Assembly: GCF_001625305.1 (NCBI RefSeq)
Contig: NW_017803157.1
Span: 2,600,945 to 2,664,944, forward strand
DNA length: 64,000 bases
Origin: Branchiostoma belcheri
Taxonomy: Eukaryota; Chordata; Leptocardii; Amphioxiformes; Branchiostomatidae
Direction: 5' to 3'
Part shown: one piece after another, positions 35,101 through 44,100 of the stretch
Layout of the letters: the number at the start of each line of letters is the position of its first letter
How positions within the stretch are numbered: position 1 is the first letter of the stretch
Made by a program: the position numbers and the translations under genes
The notes under the pieces: generated by a model
The model's database searches: none
Seen by the model: the letters and a program-made list of their open reading frames with translations, nothing else
Told to the model about the DNA's origin: nothing

Positions 35101-38100
35101 GACATCCTTCCGCGGAAGGGTTTTGTGAGAGATTTAGATTTTCATGTTCGCAGCTGTTTCTCGCGTTTGGGTGGACAGATTCTTTTGAGACTCGGTATAT
35201 GTTTTGCTATTGGGCTGCAGATGATGCACGTCTTTTTGTTTCTATTGTATATGTGTTGTCGGGCGTGAAAATGGTGCCTTTTGGTGGCCCCCAAACCCTC
35301 CTTTGAGCGTGAAAGTAGTCGCGACCGTTGACCTTTGGCGTGTTTAAGCTATCCTCGGTCTGGTCCACGTATATAACCCCTCACACAGAGGGGTGTCCGG
35401 TCTCGACAAATACTTTGTTTAAAACCCTATATGAAATATACAATAAAAAGCCCGGAGGTATAAAATCTCAGATTTTACTTGTTCATCCTTAAAGTAACAG
35501 TATTTCAGCTCACCTGTCGTAGGCAATCGCCATCAGTGTGAAGACAGACGCTCCAACCGCAACTCCCTGAGCCAGCGGAATGAACTTACAGGCGAATGGT
35601 CCCAAAGATAGCACTGTGAAGGAAAAGGAATGGACCGTGACCAAGGTGCAGACGGACTTATAGTTTCCGCTTCCCCAGTCGCCATTTCCCCCAAGTCTGT
35701 ATTATGTTACGGTGGACAGGAAATGGCCCGTATTACAACGTGGAATGACACCTGGATCTAGATAGTCTACATAAGGTATGTGACGTTACTTTGGTTTTGA
35801 TAGGGGAAAGTAACTTTTCTTCACAAACACACACGGTGGAATGGTACTAGCTGATCCATTCAGACAGGGATTTTGTGTGGGGTTGTAATGGTTGGGTGTT
35901 TGGGTTAGAACTCGTCGGTCATGGGTTCGAATCCATCAACATGCCCTGGTGTTGTGCCACTGGGAGAGGTTACTTTACACAACATTCCTCACTTCACAGA
36001 AATGAAAATCATAGTATTGGATAGAGACGTCCATAGAACAGGTAGTTAAATGGACGTTAGAGCCAAGCCAAGAAGAAGAGAACCCACTACACCTTTCCAA
36101 AAAGAGTAGCAACTAAACAGCTGAACATCAAATAATTTAATCTTTTTTACACTATACCAACACAAAGATGCTGTTGAAACTCCGAATCATGGAGTTTTAT
36201 CATATAAAAATCTTAAATCATGAAGTTTTATCATATAAAAATCTAACGCGGCTCAGAACTAATGCATGCCATTTACACGACGAAAACCGGTTCAAGGTGA
36301 TCTAAGTTCTACATGTACAAGTAGATAGTGAGATGTCATAATTTCACGACGTTTTGAAAGACAGGGGCAACTTTTTATCAGATTGACTTGACGTAAATCA
36401 TACGTCTGATCTTTATTTGCAAAACCATGCCCGAATTCGAAGGCCAATTGTTTATACAATGTCAACGAAAGTAAAGTAAAGCAATGGAACATATACAACT
36501 ACTTATACTACTACTATTACGTTTGCTATTATTGGGTTTGACTTCTTCTTTGAAGGCAGTGGATAATGAATTGTCCAACTTTCTGCATTGTGAGAGGGTT
36601 TTGTGATCTTCTATGGTAGAAGGATGGGGGAATTGTGGCGACTGTTTGAAAAAAAATCTGTCTCTGTCGGTCTCACATTGAGGACTCTGGCTAATAAAAT
36701 GTGTTTAATTTTCCTTTGTATTCATTGCGTAGTGCTTTCATAATCACTCGTGTACAGGTAGTTTTTATAGAGGTTTATTTATATCCCTAGTGGGTGCCTG
36801 CTTATTCTTAAAGCCATCCAATGCGATTTCAAGGAAGCAAAATTGGAATTATTCTAAAGAAGGCAGTCTTTGTGATATTGACACATACTGCTTCAAATTA
36901 GCACATTTGTGTCAGTATTTCAAACTTTGGGCTTTTAAAACTGTAGAAACAAGCCCCAAGATGAGTCCTTTATTTTGTGGGTGGTACCCTACAAATCAGC
37001 ACAGGGCCCTTCCAGTAACCATTTTCCGTCAAATTCGTGGCATTTTCGCTCCGTGAATGTCGATATACATTGGGACAGTGTTGTTTCAACTTAGTATGTA
37101 GATAAATGACTAGAATATTGACTTTGAAAAAAACGGTTTTTAAGCCCTAAAAACTGCAGTGGATGCCTTTATTAACTTACACGAATCTAATGAAAAAAAG
37201 GAAATAGAGTAGACTTTTCTGCGTCAACATGGACTTGATGCCATTACCTGATACAGCAGCGGCACCTAAAATCTATTCACTCAATCTTACAGGTGCTTTA
37301 TAAAGAAACGCAATGAGGCTAAATTAAGCCACATTGGCGTGTTCTGTGCCTATGCATACCGGCATTTAAGGCGTCGAGATTCCGTGGTCGATTCGACTTC
37401 TATCGTGCCTTTTAACGTCCTATGCGTACTGCAGATAAGCTGTGCAACGTCAACGGAAACCGCCTCAGGGCAGGCCTTAAAACACCATTACAGGTGATGG
37501 ATTGAAAGGCTTTCTACACCTTCTAAATGCAATTAGTTGATTAGAACGTTACGCCATTACTGAACCTTACAAAGGTTTTAATTAAAGGCATCCCATGCAA
37601 TTCCAGGTCGGCAAAACTAACGAAAAACATATTCTGCGCACGGAAATCTGTCTGTCTGACATCAACATTTCCTGCCATTTCTTTGCCCATTTTCGTCATC
37701 ATTTAATACTTGCACCTTTTGGAATAGCCCCCCCCCCAAACAAAAAGCTACGCGTCTTTTATGGATACCGTCCATAAATAGCTACAACCATCCTACAATA
37801 CAAACGAAGCAACTATTTCATCGGCGATATCGTATTTTTGCCTCACAGGCATCAGTATGCTGTGGGGTAGGGTTGATCCAACGTACTACATTAAAAGAAT
37901 GACAAAATATTGACTTTGAAAACACAGTTAACTGAAATTGCATCGGGTGACTTTACGTACTTGTGTCCTTGCCTTCTGACAACGCAAGACTATATTCAGC
38001 TTGGTTATACGTAATACTGCCCATTCCACTTCATAGAAACCAGTAGATGTGGCATTTCCATACGTCACTAGTGTTAAATCTTCGGCCTTTTGGCTAAGAT

Positions 38101-41100
38101 CAAATGCAGTGTAGGTTAATCACTCCCTAGGGTCAGTAGCGTGGCTAATTGTGGAGGAAGCAGCTCGTCCATCAACCATCGATGTACACATCCGCCAGCC
38201 GTCCGCTCTAACCAAGGTTCCCCCATACCAAATTTCTGTTCATTTGGTCTTTATATTAGAGCGCAGGAGCCAAAAATGTACATTTTTGGTCAACAATAGC
38301 AAAAAGTCCAATTTTTACAATTTTTAAGTATTATATGATAAGTGTGATTCATGTTCTGTAATCATGTGTCCAAGACACTCCCACACCAAATTTCTAGTCA
38401 TTTGGTCTTAATATCCGGGCGCAGGAGCAGGAGTCTAAAAAAATATCGAAAAAGGCCTATTTTGCACAATTTCAAGTAGTGTATGTCAAAAGCGTAAATA
38501 GTGTTCTGTGGGCATGAGTCCAAGGTATCCCCATAGCAAATTTCAGGTCATTTGGATTTAATACCAGGGCTCCAGATCCAAGACTATCTTGGTTATACGT
38601 AATACAGCCCATTCCACTTCATAGAAACCAGTGGATGTGGCATTTCCATACGTCACCAGTTTTAATCGTACATTTTTTGCCAACAATAGCAAAAAGGCCA
38701 ATTTTTACAATTTTTCAAGTATGATAAAAGTGTGATTCAAAAGTTTGATTCAAATTTCTAGTCATTTGGTCTTAATATCCGGGCGCAGGAGCCAAAAATG
38801 TACATTTTTGTCTAAAAGAAATAGCGAAAAGGGCCTATTTTGCACAATTTTCAGTAAATAGTTTTCTGTGGGCATGTGTCCAGAGTATCCCCATAACAAA
38901 TTTCAGGTCCTTTGGATTTAATACCAGGGTTCCAGATCCAAGACTATCTTGGTTATACGTAATACTGCCCATTCCACTTCATAGAAACCAGTAGATGTGG
39001 CATTTCCATACGTCACTAGTGTTAATCACTCCCTAGGGTCAATAGCGTGGATAATTGTGCATGAAGCAGCTCGTCCATCAACCACCGATGTACACATCCG
39101 CCAGCCGTCCGCTCTAACAGGATTCTAACACTTCACGGCACTCCCGGTGGATCTTGGCGGCCAGGGGATTTTGCTGTCTGAAGCTTATTCATGAAAGTAA
39201 AAACCATACCCCTGCGAGACGTACGATGTTTCAGAAGGGTGTCTTCTGACTTCTCATATTTCTGACTCATGTATGTACCAGCTGAATATATATACGACAC
39301 GTGAAAGTCAGACTCATATGTTTAAAAGTATCCAATGTAATATCGAAGTTCAGGGCGGCAAAATAAAACATATTCTGGATCACGAAATCTGTCTGATATT
39401 GACATTTACTGCCATTTAGTAGCATATGTTCGTAATCATTTCATACTTAAAGCGTTTGTAATAGCTTAAAAGGAAGGTCTCCTTATTTCTGGGAAACAGC
39501 CTGCGATACAAAACAAGCAACTGCGTTCTTTCAGTGACAAGGCATTTTTGTCGCACAGATAGGAGGACTGATTCAACTTACTACAAAAAAGAATGACTAG
39601 AACATTGACTTCGAAGATCCAGTCTTGCCACCATAAATTGCATTGGATGCCTTTAATTTGCATTCTGTCGGCATATGTACAATGTATATTCATGTGGTTT
39701 CATCCTCAAAGAATTCATGATTTTAGGATCTCATAATGGCTGTATCTCCTATGTCGTTCAAGCCCATCTATATCTGTGATTCCATGGTACCCTGTCAATC
39801 TGTCACTCATTCTCGACCTTCCCTCAATATTGTCCCCAAGGAGACCAATGTCGGCTGAAGTTCGGGAGCAGTTTAATCAGATTTATGTCACGCCTATCCT
39901 TCTATACGAACTGAAACGAATTTGAGTTAAATTTGACCCTCGAACACTGCTGATTTACTCCCGATTGGTTAACTTCTGTTCTTCTGACTTATTCTGCCGA
40001 ATACCAGCCAACCATGTCCTATACCAAGGTCAACTTGTTCTGTTACTTCTGTATTATTTGACTTTCCATGTCTCTTTGATTTGATTATTTATATTTCTTT
40101 CCATTGAGATGCAAACTCCACTATTAGTTACTTTTAAGTTGACATACCTTTTGATTATCTACCATTATGATTTGATATCTGAACGATTATTATTACTTCT
40201 ATGTTACCTTATTTCATTTGATTGTTGATGAGTTGTTCACGATAAGTTTATCTATTTTATAGTTGACCTTTGTTAGTTTAATCTTTAATCCTTTGTTATA
40301 ATTGTAATGTCATGTAGTTTTGTTGGGGTTATCCCCCCCAGGAATCTTTGAAAACCGACAATAGGCGACATGTATATCCTGGCTAAATGAACAAACAAAC
40401 AAACAAACAAACAAACAAACAAAACTCCCAACCAAGCACATAAAGTTTGGAACATTCCCCCCGAATAGTAGCCAACCTCGACCTTACTCCGACCTACTCC
40501 TCTTCAGGAGGATATCTCGGAAGTCATAAAAAGGCCATGTCGACGTTTCCAGAGAACGTTGTTCCCTGCTTATTTACCCATCTGACGTAGAGAATCCCCT
40601 TCTGTGCTTAGTTTGCCTTACAAAGGCTTGCCCTAAGTGCTAATTGTTTGCACAACTCTCCCCACACTGGTTAAAAATAATATCGATTCAAGTGCTTGCT
40701 CAGGAGAGTGTGAACTAAAGTGCGTAGGCACAGTCTGTCGCGAACACCAACCGACCAAATCTGGTCATATGTTTCAGAGCTTTACTTGCCAACCGGTTAA
40801 GAAAAAAAGTTACGTAAATTGACTACAGTAAGAAATTAATCATGTATTATCAGTGATTAAAATATATATCAGTTTTCATGACAAGCTGTTCATGACATAA
40901 CAAATGTAATTTAGATATGTGACTGTAATAAGAAATATTTAAATGAAAGATGTCTTAAACAAAGACTGGATCTGCACGATATTTGATGGGAGTGTAGCAT
41001 TTGTGGAAACGAAGGTCAAGTTCAAAAATGGTTCACCTGTCGTGTTCCTTCATGTTTATGTTTTTGTGTTTGTGTACAAAAATATCTAGAGAAACGTGTT

Positions 41101-44100
41101 TTTATTTGGCTTGAATATGTACTCGTATGTAAGTACTTTAAGAAATTGTCTCCTTGTAATCTTTAAGATCCATTCAGAGCTTCTCGAATTACGCTGTATA
41201 CAAACAAAACATTCATAAAAAGCTGAAGTACCGTTGAAAAACACCATGTAAAAAGCATTTTCTAACTATATACCAAATATAATGATGATCCAAACACAGC
41301 TTCATGGGTTATGCTGTTTGCATACATACAGACACACACCACATCCACTCCAGCAGCGAAAACATACCCTTCTAGCAAAGGCAATCATGCTTCAGAACAT
41401 GTGTCTCTACCGTTGATCTTTGTAACGTGTTCAACTGCAGATCCCCTTCCGTTCTGACCTATGAAGACAATCTGTTATGATATTGATTTAAAAGCAAATC
41501 ATCGGATATGCCTCCTTTTTCCACCTGCTCCCACGGTAGGAGGCCGATTCCGCGGTTTGTTTGAGAAATGTCACACTCCCTTCGGAGCCCTTTACGTTGA
41601 GTTGTTTGCACATAACATTACCCAACTACTGCCCCGTGCTACGTAAATAAAAGGATAAGTCAAGCATACGTGAGCACCATCACAGTCGACCTACAGGTTT
41701 CTCTGATTACAGAATCGGGCCCTAATCTTTCCACCACACCTCACATTGATTTGACAATACATGGATCGACTGAATCCAAACCTGTCACAAGAAATACTAG
41801 TAATTACTTTCTGTCTGGTTTAGGAACTAATTCAGAAACAATTTAATGAAAACCGAGACATATTCATTTCAGGGCGGTCCTGTGCACCAACAACGAAATA
41901 CTATGAGCAGGTAAATTGCACAATGAAAAGTAAACTATTTTGCGAAAGGAGTGAAAGAATCCATCTACATCGGGGCACACCAACCCTCTCTCATCCGGGA
42001 CGGGGGGCGTTACCGACGTCCCACGAACTTTGACCCAGCGCTGACGTCACATGCGGGAAAATTACTTGTCTCCAGCGATTCATCTCATTTGAGTACAAGT
42101 CTCATTATGTAAAGAAATAGACTTCCTTCAACAATACCATGAATAAAAAAAATATCCTCCCTCTGAAACTCGACTGCCTTCAGAGTATGAATGTTCCTGA
42201 CAACCGCACACGTGGTTGCTTAGCGTGGTATTTCCAAACATAACAGCTTCTCTCATTTGCGTGCAATCTGAAGATTGAAACAAGTGCCTTTCTGCTACAC
42301 TAATGAGTTTGCCAATTATGTACCTTGCCAATTATGTCACCACGTACACGTAACTAGGCGCAGTGCACGTGCTTGAGTTATCATCCTCCGAAAAGTTTTT
42401 AACAAACCCTCCTGGACAAGCTGTTAATGGGTTCACGTTCTTAGCACAAGAGCTATCTACCGCCCAGAATATTCCTCTCAAAGCTGCCAATTGTGTACCA
42501 ACAAAGATGACAGGCATCTTTCATTTCTTCTAACAACTCCGAGAATAAAACACATTATCGTCCCTCTGAATCACGACTGAGTTACGTTCAGAGGCTGAAT
42601 GTCCCTTACAACTGCACATGAGGTTGCTTGGCGTGGCATTTCCAAACATAGCAGGTTCACTCATTTGCAATCTGAAGATTGAAGCAAGTGCCTTTCTGCT
42701 ACCCTAATGCGTTGCCAATTAGGTAGCTTGGTGCGTCAGCAACGTACCTCAGCACAGCGCAAGTTTACATACTTTACATTGGGACACTTGAGGACAGATT
42801 TAAGCCCTTGTCACATATTCACGAATCGAAACGAGTTTGAGTTACAATCTGAGCACGCCACGAACACTGCTACTCATGAATGGTTGAATGGTGTTCCCTT
42901 AACTTACAGACGAACACCTTCCAACTTTGATCGAACCTCCCGATCGACCCACGAATGTTTTAAACATGTCGAAACATCCGGCTGGCGCAGCAGTATATTT
43001 CAGCCGAGTGAATTCACCGTACACCGACGGACGTCAATTTGCGCCGACCTACTCCTAAGCATGTTTGGGGGGGGGGGCGTTTGGCTAGTGCTCCGGGGGC
43101 TACATTCGTGAATGTGTGACAGGAGCTTTACAGATAACCATTCACCAATGTTACAGTGATACCTACTGCACTGTCATATATATCGCGTAGTACTAGTACT
43201 ACCCGGTGGCGTTTACGCTGCCATTTTCGTGTGAACAGTTGAATAGAAGCAGGTCCTGGGAGGAAATATGAGGAAATTGTATCTGACGGAACTCTTTCAT
43301 ACAGTCAGGAACCCTTCCATAGATCTCTAGCAAAACACTTATGAATATAATATTGTGATTGTTGAACCTACTATTAGGTCCCTCGAATGGAATAACTAAC
43401 TCACCTTCAGAAGGTGACATTTTGAAGTGGCTGATAGAAAACGACATGGATGATTACATTGTAAACCAATGCTGTACTTAACAGGAAATCGTCACATCAT
43501 ACTGAAAGTTACCCTCGAGTCCAATTTGATGCTAATGTGATCACTGTAGATCACTGAAATGAATCATGACATATCAGGCAGGTGTCCCGGGGGGCATTTA
43601 AACTATGGTTTAAATATAACTTACGTAATACGTTGATGAATGATAGACATCCAGGTAAACAATATTCAAAGACATATCACCATATGTGAAGGAACTGGAA
43701 AAAACAATTGAACATGACAAAGACTCCTAAGTGTCACTGTTATGTAAATGAGTCAAGGTAGTTCCTGTGGTAAGATAATACCACAGTCAACTTGTTAACG
43801 TAATTTATCCTGTAGTACACTTTGATTTATCTTTGAACTTAGATATAAGTGTTTTTCTGAAGAATTGGACCAAATGTTTTCTTCTACGTATATTCAACCG
43901 ATCGAATTTATTCCCGTTCGAAGTTGTTTTCTTACTCCAATGTTAGACATTTTATGGCCTGTACAAATTCATTCATTTATCTATAACATAGCTAGCGCTG
44001 TTAAGTGTTTTTTTTCATATTCCAACATTTAATGACAAGACATAGTGACGGGCCACTCAAGTTTTCAACTTATTTTATGCCACCACCAACATAGAGGACA

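Noticed and set aside
35882-35960. Functional tRNA gene
   Set aside because: Box A and box B are present, but the acceptor and anticodon stems do not pair well and the SINE body follows.
38079-38116. Functional U2 snRNA gene
   Set aside because: Only the first 30 or so nucleotides are present; the branch-site region, Sm site and promoter are missing.
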